A DNA stretch of 64,000 bases from Polyodon spathula (lineage: Eukaryota > Chordata > Actinopteri > Acipenseriformes > Polyodontidae), in assembly GCF_017654505.1 (NCBI RefSeq), contig NC_054536.1, positions 31,742,946 through 31,806,945 of the forward strand, read 5' to 3'. Within the stretch, counting starts at the first letter, position 1; each line of letters begins with the position of its first letter. The position numbers and the translations under genes are program-made. Below the pieces are notes generated by a model, which saw nothing but the letters and a program-made list of their open reading frames with translations, was not told the origin of the DNA and searched no databases. Shown here one piece after another: positions 46,371 to 57,126 of the stretch.

Positions 46371-46862
46371 CAGGGGCTGTTCAGATGTTTTGCAGTATAG
46401 AAGAACTAAAGAGAAAAGAAAAGACCTACAGCTTCGATCATAAAACTGCTCTGTGTAGAACTTCCTACAATATGTTCCTTCTTATCTCAGCTCTCCAGAC
46501 TACTGGCAGTGTCCTGTTTTACACCCAGAAAAAAGTTGTTGGTTTTTGCTTGAGCAGCAACTTAATATTTTGCATAAATTACCTCTTCACAGCTGGGTGG
46601 CTGCGGTCTGACTCTGTTTCACAGTTTAGAGAGTATTTCTATTTAAAAAAAAAAGTATGCAAAAGGAATACATATTTTAAAACACTTAAAAGCAGCAGCG
46701 TTCAGTTCGTGATTTTGAATGCCTTTGCTGACAGCCTAATTTGCATTCTGTAATTAACTGTCTCAGAAGCGTTCTTTTTTTTATCTTTTCACATTTTAAC
46801 AGAGGTGAGCGTCTGACAATCTTAAAGGTTGGGAATTAGTTCTGTGTTGCCCTCGCAGTAGT

Positions 46863-46863
<1 letters not shown>
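46371..46863 (+). other. Spacer with a long open frame, nothing recognised
   Basis: A frame of 159 codons runs from 46274 (inside the hAT right end) to 46753. Because it begins in the transposon terminus and has no motif, it is probably chance. No other feature was seen. Confidence 0.4.

Positions 46864-46939
<76 letters not shown>
46864..46939. repeat. (GA)n microsatellite
   Basis: A pure GA repeat of about 75 bases. Confidence 0.97.
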
Positions 46940-46941
<2 letters not shown>

Positions 46942-47021
46942 CATGATTAGAAAACAATGACAAGAAAATTGCTTGAGGATTGAAGGATTTTTTTCTCACT
47001 GACAGAGTCTGCTCAAGATAA

Positions 47022-47050
47022 ATTATATATATATATATATATTATATATA

Positions 47051-47092
<42 letters not shown>
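47022..47092. repeat. (TA)n microsatellite, imperfect
   Basis: TA repeats with TATTATA slips, about 70 bases. Confidence 0.95.
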
Positions 47093-47094
<2 letters not shown>

Positions 47095-48266
47095 TTTTTA
47101 GTATATAAAAACTGTGTGTGTGTGTCTTTAACAATATCAGGTTTTTAATCACACTGAAGAGGTTGTTGACTGTTTGAATAGTCAACGAACCACTGGCTGC
47201 ATTTTACAAAAGTTATCCAATTATCCTAATCTGTACATACACGTATGTGATGTTTACTATGATAGAATGTGTTTTGTAAATTAAACTATGGGCCTATAGG
47301 GAAAACTTCAGACTTTATGTACATTATACATATCTTCTTGTCTGCCTGTTTGTGTTTAATTGGTAAGTTTACCATCAAGGAAGACATATTCTGTTTCTCC
47401 TTCTCTAACTAATGTATTTTATTTTTATTTACTGTAATGTAATGCCATGGACATTTCTAAAGTGTTTTCTGAATTGGTTTTAAATTAGAAGGATAATGAT
47501 CTTCCTTTTTCTTAGTGATGAATTAGAGCTCTCGTATATTGTAATGAAATGGTCGCATCAGAGTTTCCAAGCAAGCATTTACAAGAAATCAATTTCCTTT
47601 TTAAGCCAGCATGGTACAAAATACCAGGAGCTGTTGTTTTAAATTCCTATATAATGTGTAACTGTGGTGCTTTAAACTCTGATTCATATTATAGTCCTCA
47701 GGGAAATAACCATAACCCACGGGAGTGCCAGAGCCAATCCAACGCTCCCATCGGAGTCTCCAGCTAAGACCAGCCTAGGCTACACTGTATGGGTGATCCT
47801 GTTATTATTATCAATAGTCATAGTAGTTGTATACTGCATTATATCTGCTATACACCTATTCAAAACATATGTATGCTGTATGGTACAGCTGTTTCGCTTT
47901 CAGGTTTATTAAAAAAAAAAAAAAAAAACTAAACCGGCTGAGTTGGCACCTGTCAGATTTGTATTATGGGCTTGATGCACCTGGCTTTGTTAGTTATTGG
48001 ATGATCTGACCAGTACCCTAAAGAGTTGCTTTTAAACCAAGTCGTTGATCATTATTAATCATTTTAATCTAAATCTCATGCAAAATAACTTACATGGAAC
48101 AGCATGCGTTTTGTGATATATCTCCTGAACTGCATATCATTGTACCTTTAGTTTTGTTACTTTGGTGCATCGTTGCACCCCTGTACAGTAGTCCAGTATT
48201 TCAATGCTTGATTCTGGCAGCTGAACTGGACAGCAGTCCATTTCTGGCCCATTTCTTTTTTAATGA
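47093..48266. other. AT-rich spacer, nothing recognised
   Basis: It contains a poly-A run at 47911-47928. No coding or element signal. Confidence 0.5.
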
Positions 48267-48271
48267 CGTGC

Positions 48272-48601
48272 TGTGAACAGGCTGGCTGAGGGGTGCCGTC
48301 AGGCCAGAAAGAAACACACACAGACAGTACTGACAGGTGAAAATGAGACATTGCAGCACTCACTACGTTTAATTGAGTGAAACAAATACAAGATTTAAAT
48401 AAAAAACAGCACACGGCACTTGAGACCAAAATAAATAGACAAACAAAACAGACAGTGGACGAATACTAAACAAGTATCGTGCGAGTCCTCTCGCACAAGT
48501 AGCATTTGTTATTTCTTACTTTTTATTTTCTCCTTCTCCACACCCGTTCTCCACTCACCGAACACCCAACCCCGAGTGAGTGCTTTGTGCCTCTATATAT
48601 A

Positions 48602-48663
<62 letters not shown>

Positions 48664-48933
48664 TGTTGTGCCGAGATTCCATTACTAATTAATCATTCAC
48701 TTGAATCTCAGCACGTAAACTAATTTGAGCAGTCCCGTGCTCATATACTTTATCTGCACGTGAAGTGATTATGCAATCCCTGTGCCTAAATACAACTATA
48801 TATTTTAAATCACTCATGATTTAATCACACAGACCCATTTATATACTGTGCACCAATACCTATACACCAACATTAACACACCACACGCCACATATAACAC
48901 ATAACACACACATGGGTGGGGTACACTGCCACA
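48272..48933 (-). mobile_element. Solo LTR, family A copy 3, TSD with one mismatch
   Basis: The flanks CGTGC (48267-48271) and CATGC (48934-48938) differ by one transition. On the minus strand it begins TGTGGCAGTGTACCCC and ends CAGCCTGTTCACA. It aligns along its length with the LTR at 41783-42377 (shared GAGACCAAAATAAATAGACA-like strings and CTGCACGTGAAGTG), but is more diverged. It has gained a (TA)n expansion at 48594-48662. TATAAA on the minus strand is at 48838-48843. Confidence 0.82.
48594..48662. repeat. (TA)n microsatellite inside the LTR
   Basis: About 70 bases of TA repeat, absent from the sister LTR copies. Confidence 0.95.
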
Positions 48934-48938
48934 CATGC

Positions 48939-50169
48939 TTATTAATAATTTAGAAAACTCACATAGCTCTACAACATTAATTGACTCTTAATCAGTATTG
49001 CAAGAATTGTAACTAGATTAAATAGCTTAGACTTGGTCCATTGGGTTATTTTAGCAAACTTGCTATTTATTATAAATGATATACTTCTTCTGGCTATTAA
49101 TTAATTCACAGATCATCAAGGGTAGGTCAACTATAAATAAGAGAAACGAGGAAAAAAAAGAGTTTGTCCATCTGATGCTGGATAGAACAGACACTGTATC
49201 AAGTTAAGCCTTATTGTGATCTAAATGCTATTTATAAGGTTAGGAGGATAAACAGTGACATTTAAAGCATTCTTAACTGGAATTTGTTCTCCAAAACTGA
49301 AAGCTAACAGACTGCAGGGGTACTAAGGTATCACAAACTATTCATTTTAGCACACCAACAAATGCAGTTTGGAAACTAAAGTTCAAGTAGAAAACCCCCA
49401 ACTTGCCTAGCTGGTCAGCCAGTGCCCACCTCTATTTGTATTACATTTTGCATCCCTCCACCTTCGTTGCTTCAGCCACATGGCCAGGCAATCTTCATTC
49501 TGCCAAGCGGGTTCAAGGCAAAAATTGTGTATAATAAAATATGCAAAATAAATAAAATCAATGCAGTTCATTTGAAATTGTAGGATGTTTTTATGATCTC
49601 CTTAACCCCTATTCAACATGGAAGTCCTTCTGTCTTAAACACACACCAGTTATGTGACTGCTGTAACTTCCAGCTATGAATCATGAGCTTCCCAAACCCA
49701 ATAATAAGAGACACACAGCCAATAAATACAACTGCTAACTTTAAAATGTTTACTCCAATAAAGAGGTTTAAAATCCCTTATGATTTGTATTACTTTTAAC
49801 GTTATATTTAACACTGTATGGAATGCTAATTGTGTCTGCTTTCAGTACATCACTGCAAACACAATTTTGCACCTCAGTGGACTGGCCTGTATAAATAGTC
49901 TAGAGAAAAAAAAATGTAATTTACAATGAAGGCCTTGGGAGACAATATGCTCGACACAACGCAGCTTTATGTGTACTGAAGCATTGCAAACAATGAACTA
50001 AATATACCAATGATGAATTGCCCAGCAGGTTGATGCGACTCAGAGAAGAAGGAATTGTATGGAATTACCTCAGGTGGTAGAAATATTCACTCAATTAAAA
50101 TGTTAAACTTACAGGAAACTAAATCAAGTAGACAAGAGTTTTGACTTGTGTCTTCACTGAAAGGTTACA
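48939..50169. other. AT-rich spacer, nothing recognised
   Basis: No coding, RNA or repeat signal was identified. Confidence 0.5.
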
Positions 50170-50198
50170 CTGATGAAGGCACCAGCCAAAAGTTTGTC
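50170..50198 (+). other. Degenerate hammerhead-ribozyme-like motif
   Basis: CTGATGA (50170-50176) is followed by A, the stem GGC-ACCA-GCC (50178-50187), AAAA, GTTT and GTC (50196-50198). This order matches the core of the short hammerhead ribozymes of Penelope-like elements (CUGAUGA, stem II, GAAA, short stem III, GUC). The G of GAAA is changed to A, so it should be inactive. A convincing stem I was not found. A chance match is possible. Confidence 0.35.
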
Positions 50199-50284
50199 TT
50201 CTTGACTTTGTTATGTACTTACAGTACATGTTTTACATAGAAAAGATCACAACTGTTTGAATAAAACTTTACATTAAGTATCTT

Positions 50285-50445
50285 AAATACACTGTAATGC
50301 AAACAGAACTGTAATTGCATGTGTGGTTACATTTGAAATACACAACTACATATGTACATACAGTGTAGTTATGTGTAATTACAGTGCTTTGTTACTATGA
50401 TGTAATTACAGTGTAGTTAGAAACATATAATGTAAAGTGTTATCA
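50285..50445. repeat. Short-unit repeats of TGTAATTAC/CAGTGTAGTTA type
   Basis: Several degenerate copies of TGTAATTACAGTG and its relatives occur within about 150 bases (near 50290, 50365, 50377 and 50400). This pattern is seen in terminal regions of some fish DNA transposons. No boundary was found. Confidence 0.5.
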
Positions 50446-50789
50446 AAAACATTTTTTCTCAGCAGTGTACCCAAAGCTCAAAGATGTGGGCTTAATGTTT
50501 TTTTTGGTAAGTACTGTTGGTCCTATACAATATGCCTACCATGTGATGTCTTCCAGAGATATGGGAACAGGTCTCAATCCTTTGGTTTGGCACCAATCAG
50601 AATTAAAGGAAATGCATGTGTACATCTTAACAAGAAATGCTAACTGGCACTGGATGGATCCATAACTGACTGGTTTCGTGCAAAACACAATTTATACAAT
50701 TGTGTACAAATTTTAATTTAAACATATGCATTACATGCTGTTCAATTGCAAAGTCGCCAGTTATTTTGCTAGATTCAATGTTACTGGGA

Positions 50790-52060
50790 TGTAACCAAGC
50801 AGGTTCAGAAGCATTTAAACTAGAAAGGAAGGGGGGAGAAATCAACAAAAAAACAGAAGGGAGACCGCATCAAAACAAGAACAACAACTCAGGTAAGACA
50901 ACCATTAAATGTATTTATCTAAATGCTAGAAGTATCAGAAACAAAATTCTAGAACTTGAAGCTACTGCACTAACAGGTAACTATGATGTGATAGGTGTTA
51001 CAGAAACGTGGTTGTCTGAGAGTGATGGGGACGAATATAATATTTGTGGGTATACACTGTATAGGAAAGACAGGAGGACAGAAGAGGAGGAGGGGTAGTG
51101 CTATACATAAGAAACAGTCTTGAAGCCCAGGTGTTAAACCTGGACAAAGAAAATAATACCGAATCAATATTGGTCAGAATAACGGACAAAAATTAAAAGG
51201 GCATAATAATAGGAGCATGCTATAGACCACCAGATTCAGACGGTGAGCACAATAATCTGTTATACAATGACATTAGAAATGCATGTAGCAAAGGAGAACA
51301 TATACTAATGGGGGATTTCAACTTCCCCCAAATAAAATGGGAAAACCCGGTGGGTAGCACGAAGGATGAAATAGAAATGGTGGAAATGACAAATGACTGC
51401 TTCCTAACACAATTTGTCAAGGCACCGACTAGAGGGGAGGCATGCCTTGATTTAGTCTTTTCAAATAACGAAGATAGAATAACTAAAACAGAGGTCAGAG
51501 AACCACTGGCAAACTCAGACCACAACATGGTCTCATTTGAAGTGTTTTTTAAAACCCCAAAAGTAATGACTAAAGCTAAGGTTTACAATTTTAGAAAAGC
51601 AAACTATGAAGGTATGAAACAAAGACTAACAGAAGTAGATTGGAGTAAAATAGAGAAAACACCCACAGAAGAAGGATGGTTGTTCTTCAAAAATGTAGTA
51701 CTAGAGGTGCAAAACAATTACATCCTTAAAGTAGACAAATCTAAATGTAAAACTAAATTGCCAAAATGGTTTAATAGATCAATTAAAAAAAATATTCAGC
51801 GAAAAAAGGCACTTTACAGAGCATTAAAAAAGGACCAAAAAGAAAGTACACAGAAAGAGTACACAGAACTGCAAATGCAAGTCAAAAAGGAAGTTAGAAA
51901 GGCCAAGAGAGAAATAGAAATGAACATTGCTAAGGGAGCTAAAACCAATTCCAAAATGTTTTTCCAATATTACAACAGCAAGCGAACATTCAAAGAGGAG
52001 ATTAATTGTTTAAGAGATACAAATGGCAAAATTGTAGATGATGAAAAATAGCAAATATAG
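50790..52060 (+). pseudogene. CR1-like ORF2, endonuclease and linker part
   Basis: The endonuclease nicks the chromosomal target so that reverse transcription can start there. Blocks in order: IKCIYLNARSIRNK (about 50910) and DVIGVTETWLSES (about 50986) give the Asn and Glu active-site regions. After a frameshift near 51095 come GVVLYIRNSLEAQ, then IIGACYRPPDSD, with a TAA at about 51196. MGDFNFPQIKWEN follows at 51308 (catalytic Asp and Asn of GDFN), then ANSDHNMVSFEV at about 51510 (SDH, catalytic Asp and His). A 247-codon frame (51308-52051) continues into a Lys-rich linker (KWFNRSIKKNIQRKKALYRA). It ends by frameshift at DDEK, just before the reverse transcriptase. All catalytic residues that I can see are kept, but the frame is broken at least three times. 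Confidence 0.85.
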
Positions 52061-53353
52061 TAAATGATTACTTTTCACAAGTTTTTACAAAAGAAGATAC
52101 TGACAACATGCCCCACATGTCATCCAGTTCCTATCCAGTTTTAAATAACTTTAGCATAACTGAGGCAGAAGTTTTAAAGGGACTAGAAGCTCTTAAAATA
52201 AACAAATCCCCTGGGCCGGATGAGATCCTCCCAGTAGTACTCAAAGAAATGAAAGAAGTAATTTACAAACCACTAACCAAGATCATGCAGCAGTCCCTTG
52301 ACAAAGGGGTGGTACCGACAGACTGGAAAATTGCAAACGTAATACCAATCCACAAAAAGGGAAACAAAACTGAACCAGGTAACTACAGACCAGTAAGACA
52401 AGAAACACATGTATATGGATTAGGGAGTGGTTAACATGTAGAAAACAGAAAGTACTGATTAGAGGAGAAACCTCAGAATGGAGTGTGGTAACCAGTGGAG
52501 TACCACAGGGATCAGTATTAGGTCCTCTGCTATTCCTAATCTACATTAATGATTTAGATTCAGGTACAGTAAGCAAACTTGTTAAATTTGCAGACAACAC
52601 AAAAGTAGGAGGAGTGGCAAACACTGTTGCAGCAGCAAAGTTCATTCAAAATGATCTAGACAAGATTCAGATTGTAAGGTACTGCACGCAGGAAATAAAA
52701 ATGTACATTATAAATATCATATGGGAGATACTGAAATTGGAGAAGGAATCTATGAAAAAGACCTAGGAGTTTTTGTTGACTCAGAAATGTCTTCATCTAG
52801 ACAATGTGGGGAAGCTATAAAAAAGGCTAACAAGATGCTCGGATACATTGTGAAAAGTGTTGAATTTAAATCAAGGGAAGTAATGTTAAAACTGTACAAT
52901 GCACTAGTAAGACCTCATCTTGAATATTGTGTGCAGTTCTGGTCACCTCGCTATAAAAAAGATATTGCTGCTCTAGAAAGAGTGCAAAGAAGAGCGACCA
53001 GAATTATTCTGGGCTTAAAGTGCATGTCATATGCAGACAGGTTAAAAGAATTGAATCTGTTCAGTCTTGAACAAAGAAGACTACGTGGCAACCTAATTCA
53101 AGCATTCAAAATTCTAAAAGGTATTGACAGTGTCGACCCAAGGGACTTTTTCAGCCTGAAAAAAGAAACAAGGACCAGGGGTCACAAATGGAGATTAGAC
53201 AAAGGGGCATTCAGAACAGAAAATAGGAGGCACTTTTTTACACAGAGAATTGTGAGGGTCTGGAATCAACTCCCCAGTAATGTTGTTGAAGCTGACACCC
53301 TGGGATCCTTCAAGAAGCTGCTTGATGAGATTCTGGGATCAATAAACTACTAA
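52060..53353 (+). pseudogene. CR1-like ORF2, reverse transcriptase and C-terminal part
   Basis: The reverse transcriptase begins with ITEAEVLKGLEALKINKSPG and continues to [20 protein letters not shown] (PIHKKG and NYRPV blocks). At about 52400 the sequence jumps to [14 protein letters not shown] and then [20 protein letters not shown] (52491 on). The polymerase segment between, which holds the first catalytic Asp, is deleted. The YADD-equivalent box reads FADN near 52590, so the second Asp of the pair is also lost. A frameshift and small deletion follow near 52675. The C-terminal part (52721-53353, 210 codons) is open: [35 protein letters not shown] and RIVRVWNQLPSNVVEADTLG, ending with TAA at 53351-53353. 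It cannot work. Confidence 0.88.
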
Positions 53354-53421
53354 CAACCAAATGAGCAAGATGGGCCGAATGGCCTCCTCTTGTTTGTAAA
53401 CTTTCTTATGTTCTTCTTATG

Positions 53422-54309
53422 TAAGCTGTTGAACCTGATTTGCAGGTTTGCTTGATTGAGTCTGGTAGACCAGTCTCAATAAGTGATGCCTGTGATGGGC
53501 CCCTGAGGTTCCAAGCACCTGTGTTGTGCTGATACACTTAATTGGGATGCATTACAATCTGGTTGATTGATAAGAACTGGTACAGCAGGGGGTGAGGGTT
53601 TGTTTGACAAGGCTCTTAAAAGGATTGATTTCTCCTTTCACAGAATCAAAGAATAAAACAGACAAAAACAGTAAAGGTTTACCTTCCAAACAGAGTCACA
53701 ATGTCAAGTCTAAATTAAAGAAGTGAGTGGGCCCATGATCCTGGAAACGTAACTAAGTGTATTTAAATCTTCTGGACAATGTAAAACATTGACCAGCAGG
53801 CTAGCACAATGAACTGTGCATGGGAGAAGACAGATATGTAGTATCTTACCAAAGAAGAGCACACCTTATAGATATTGTGCTGGGAACACAAATAGTGGAT
53901 GTCTTTTTGTGTTGTGTCATTCTCACTTTTATTAAAGTATTACTGAACTGGCTGTAGGGTTTAAAATACAACACATTACTTTCTGTATTTATTCTTGAGA
54001 TATATTTTTCAACATAATTGCAATTGTTTTGATATTTTGATTTACATATCGTTGGTCATGCATGAATTCAGTTTTTTTTTTTCACATTGGTTACCAATTC
54101 CCCTCACAAAGTTTAGCATTTTGATTTGTTCGTCTGTCCAACCTGCTCGCTCTGGCACAGATTCAGAGAGGCGGGAACAGGTTTATGAACATGCATGACA
54201 AGCCCCGTATAATCACACATTCTGCTTTACGGACCCTGTCCGGTTAGAGTGAGGATGCAAGATGTACAGGGGAATTACCTCCAATATTTATGTTTGTATA
54301 TTTACAGTT
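53422..54309. other. Spacer, nothing recognised
   Basis: No coding or repeat signal apart from AT-rich sequence. Confidence 0.5.
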
Positions 54310-56430
54310 CTGTAATGTTAACGTATTGAGTGTGGTTCGGGGGTTGGAGCTAGGCTCCTCCCTATGCTTTTATTTCCTATCATCAATGAAATTTACTGCC
54401 TATTTAAACCATTAGTCACACCATATACATTTGTCTTGTGTTTTCTCGTTACGGTTCTGAACCTAAGTGGATTGCAAGACCCCCACCTAATTTCTTTCAG
54501 TTTAAAGATTAAAGAAAGATTTAAGTATGGAGTACTTACTGCACATCTCTTACTCGGATTCAGAGGTTTTGGAAGATAACTTCTTGTCTGTATCAGAACA
54601 TTCTCTGAAAGCTTCAACCCAGGGTCTGGTCAGCCCACTGAACTTCCCTCTATCAGGCTTCTTCGTAAGATCCAAACAGGTGCCCCCCAAGCAGGGCAGC
54701 ATACCACTACCTGCCATCCAAGGAGTCAATTCCCGTCGATCTAAGTAGCTCTGGCCCTAGGATACCTTTCCTGAGTGACTGTACTTTAAGGATTGGACTC
54801 TCAACAAGCTGATAAAATTACCTCCTTAAAAATGGCAGCGAGATCTATTCTTCAGCCCCACCTGAGCAATCCACAAGGGGAGACAAATTGTAAGGGAAGA
54901 CGAATCAGATATGCAGGAGGAAACCAAATCTGTAATCCAGTAACATCCATATGTGCAGTTTCTGCAGGGGTGCTCATTCAATAGCCCAGTAGCTCCAAAG
55001 TGACTTTCTCCAACAATTAAAGTCTCTAGTCCCATAAATATTTTCATTTTAAAACAAAAACTTCTGAATAATCCAGGCAAGATCTTTGTCAACTACTTAA
55101 TTGATGGACTAGAGAACATTTTTTCAACCAGACTCAATCAAATCCTTCCCTCCTCCTCCCAAAGCAAAAATCTCCATTCTGCTGTAAGAACCGAAGACAG
55201 TGCAGTCTCTTATCCAAAAAGAGATTTAAAAGGATTTATGATCGGCCCGTTTTCAGCGCCCCCATATCCAATCTATAGGATTAACCCAATCCATCTTTTT
55301 CTTCATCACGTCTTCAGAATATGCTGGGAAGAAAAATAAAATTTACACAGTTAACTTTTGGCTGCTGCAGCAGCCCAACAATATTTGATACTCTGATTCA
55401 TATCATGTTCCATTTTTGCTCCACCTACTTGATGATTTTCTCTTGATCTCTCCTCCTTCAGATCCTGCAGAAATGATCACCAATCTTAAAAGTTTATTTT
55501 AAGAAGTTGGCGTCCCACTTTCAAAAGGAAAAACAATCGACCCCCTTAATTCACTGGAATCTGTAGGAATCACACCGGATACAGAAAAGTTTGAAGCCAG
55601 CCATCCCTTATCTAAACTCAACCATATTCGTTCCCTTTCAGATCAGTAAATGATCAGGAAACGCACACTGCTGTCTTTGCTGGGCCATTTCAATTTTTTT
55701 TTGATTGCGTGCTCTTTCATTACATCAAAAAACTTGGACTCCTACATCAATATTTCATCAGAAGCTAGGAAAGACATTAAAATGTGATCTGCTCTTATAC
55801 AGCATTGGAACGGCCTCTCTGTGTTCTAGGATGATTTCATTTCAAAACCTCACAACCTGACTTTATTTACAGATGCTTCATTCACAGGATTTGGAGGTCT
55901 TTTAAACAATCAGTTGTTTTTTAGTGCATGAACCCTAGAAATCGAAACCTATCACCGCATCTAATATCCAAAACTCTTCTTGAAATGTACACAATAATAG
56001 TCGCACCAGCACACCTATGTGGCCATGTTTGGTCAAATAAATCAATATTTTTCTTTCGTGATAACAAATCTACAGTTAATATTATCAATAAAGGTTGTTG
56101 CAGTTCACCTCTTATTATACAATTACTGCAGTGGTTAATATGAATTTCAGTATCAAATAATTTTCTAAACCAAGCCCACCATCTACCAGGCATTTAAAAT
56201 AATGCAGCTGATGCTCTTTGTCGTTTACAGATTTACAGATTTCACCGTCGGGTCCCTTCAGCTCTGCCAACTCCAGCACCAATCCCCCAGTTCAACTGAC
56301 TAATTTTCAACTAAACCCACCTATCAGCGGACTACTCAATGCAGTGCAAGCGTACATGGCTGCAGCACTCGCTCTTTGTTATGTTAAATGTTTTCTTTCT
56401 TTGTTTCTATATGCATTGGTGGTTCTTTTG
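54310..56430 (+). mobile_element. Ngaro-like tyrosine-recombinase retrotransposon, copy B (3'-truncated)
   Basis: The left end (54310-54460) matches the end at 15109-15330. It is followed by a poorly recognisable leader and then by reverse transcriptase and RNase H remnants (listed separately). The start of a recombinase-like segment (SGLLNAVQAYMAAALAL, about 56325) may follow before recognisable similarity stops. Together with copy A, which keeps the recombinase, both ends of one family are represented. Confidence 0.55.
55190..56290 (+). pseudogene. Ngaro-like reverse transcriptase and RNase H remnant
   Basis: Motifs in order: KGFMIGPFSAPPYPIYRINPI at about 55230-55290 (GPF..PP and R.SPI entry block, here shortened by a stop region); HLLDDFLLIS at about 55422-55451 with the catalytic Asp pair intact; VGVPLSKGKTIDPLNSLESV and GITPDTEKFEA at about 55505-55600 (LG-type box). 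RNase H follows: LFTDASFTGFGGLL at about 55863 (first Asp), APAHLCGHVW at about 56005, FRDNKSTVNIINKG at about 56058-56100, and NNAADALCRLQ at about 56200 (the N.ADALSR block). Stops and frameshifts occur between most blocks. DDF rather than DDW, together with the VGVPLSKGKT block, favours Ngaro over the DIRS type seen at 34.8-35.6 kb. Confidence 0.72.
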
Positions 56431-56913
56431 TTTGTCTGCACTCTTAGGAATCTTTAGGAGGTCCATCCTTTGGGAGGTTAGTGAGCCGCACATCCCTAAC
56501 CTTTACCTACACAAGGGAGGTTCTCTTAGTAAGCCAGAGGGTACCCCCGGCCAAACCCAACCTTATAGCATCTCATGCGCTATCGCGATCCTCGCAATCC
56601 AAGGAGCTAAGCTTATTCTAGCTAACCTCGCAGAAGGAACACAAGGCAATCTTCTTGTTTCAGGTTCTCTGGGGGTGCCTCTCAGCTCCAGCTTTGGAAG
56701 TCTATAATTCACCTCATCGAGGGCACCTCTAAACAAGCCAGAGATCCACATTCTTTCTTCCTTTCAGGTTCTCAAGCCTCTATTTATGTGCAGGGACCCT
56801 TCTTTTGTATGTTGGGTCTCCCAAGCGGCGGGGACCTCTCCTGTGTGTCAGGTTACTACTATGTAGTCATTACTACTATGACTACAACTACTAAAAATGC
56901 ACCATTAATACCA

Positions 56914-56915
<2 letters not shown>
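56431..56915. other. GC-richer spacer of unknown origin
   Basis: The segment 56460-56850 is C- and T-rich, with repeated TTTCAGGTTCTC strings (about 56660 and 56765) and many CpG dinucleotides. It could be the non-coding end of the Ngaro-like element. No boundary was found. Confidence 0.4.
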
Positions 56916-56980
<65 letters not shown>

Positions 56981-56981
56981 T
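56916..56981. repeat. (AAT)n microsatellite
   Basis: About 65 bases of pure AAT. An overlapping frame reads as poly-Asn, which is an artefact of the repeat. Confidence 0.97.
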
Positions 56982-57048
56982 ACTTATTATCATATATGTA
57001 TTTTCTCCAGACTTAAAAGTAATGTCCAGTTTATTTGTTTAATTACAG

Positions 57049-57126
57049 ATTCTAATATATGTGATGGCAGTGAGAATGAAGACATCAGCCCTTCCTCACA
57101 GGCACATGACCCAACAGATATAACAG
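57049..57126 (+). other. Candidate 78-base host exon
   Basis: The left edge is a polypyrimidine-like stretch and acceptor (TTTATTTGTTTAATTACAG, AG at 57047-57048). The right edge is a good donor (AACAG followed by GTACTC, GT at 57127). The length is 78 bases and both splice phases are 1, so skipping it would keep the frame. In that phase there is no stop, and it reads SNICDGSENEDISPSS followed by QAHDPTDIT, an acidic, Ser-rich peptide unlike nearby transposon scraps. No product is recognised. A chance match is quite possible. Confidence 0.3.

Larger units (their letters stand above)
50760..53421 (+). mobile_element. CR1-like LINE, nearly full ORF2 span but internally deleted
   Basis: The order is AP-type endonuclease, linker, reverse transcriptase and C-terminal region, then a short 3' tail. 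The tail is GATGGGCCGAATGGCC followed by ACTTTCTTATGTTCTTCTTATG, whose TTCTTATG repeats are the CR1-type 3' end. The 5' limit is approximate. There is no poly-A tail, as expected for CR1. The reverse transcriptase has lost an internal stretch around 52400-52440. Confidence 0.88.

Noticed and set aside
46274..46753. 159-codon plus-strand frame
   Set aside because: It begins in the terminal repeat of the non-autonomous hAT and crosses the TSD into unrelated flank, so it is not a gene.
46796..46999. Ser-Leu repeat frame on the minus strand
   Set aside because: It is produced by the (GA)n microsatellite.
56788..57042. Poly-Asn frame
   Set aside because: It is produced by the (AAT)n microsatellite.
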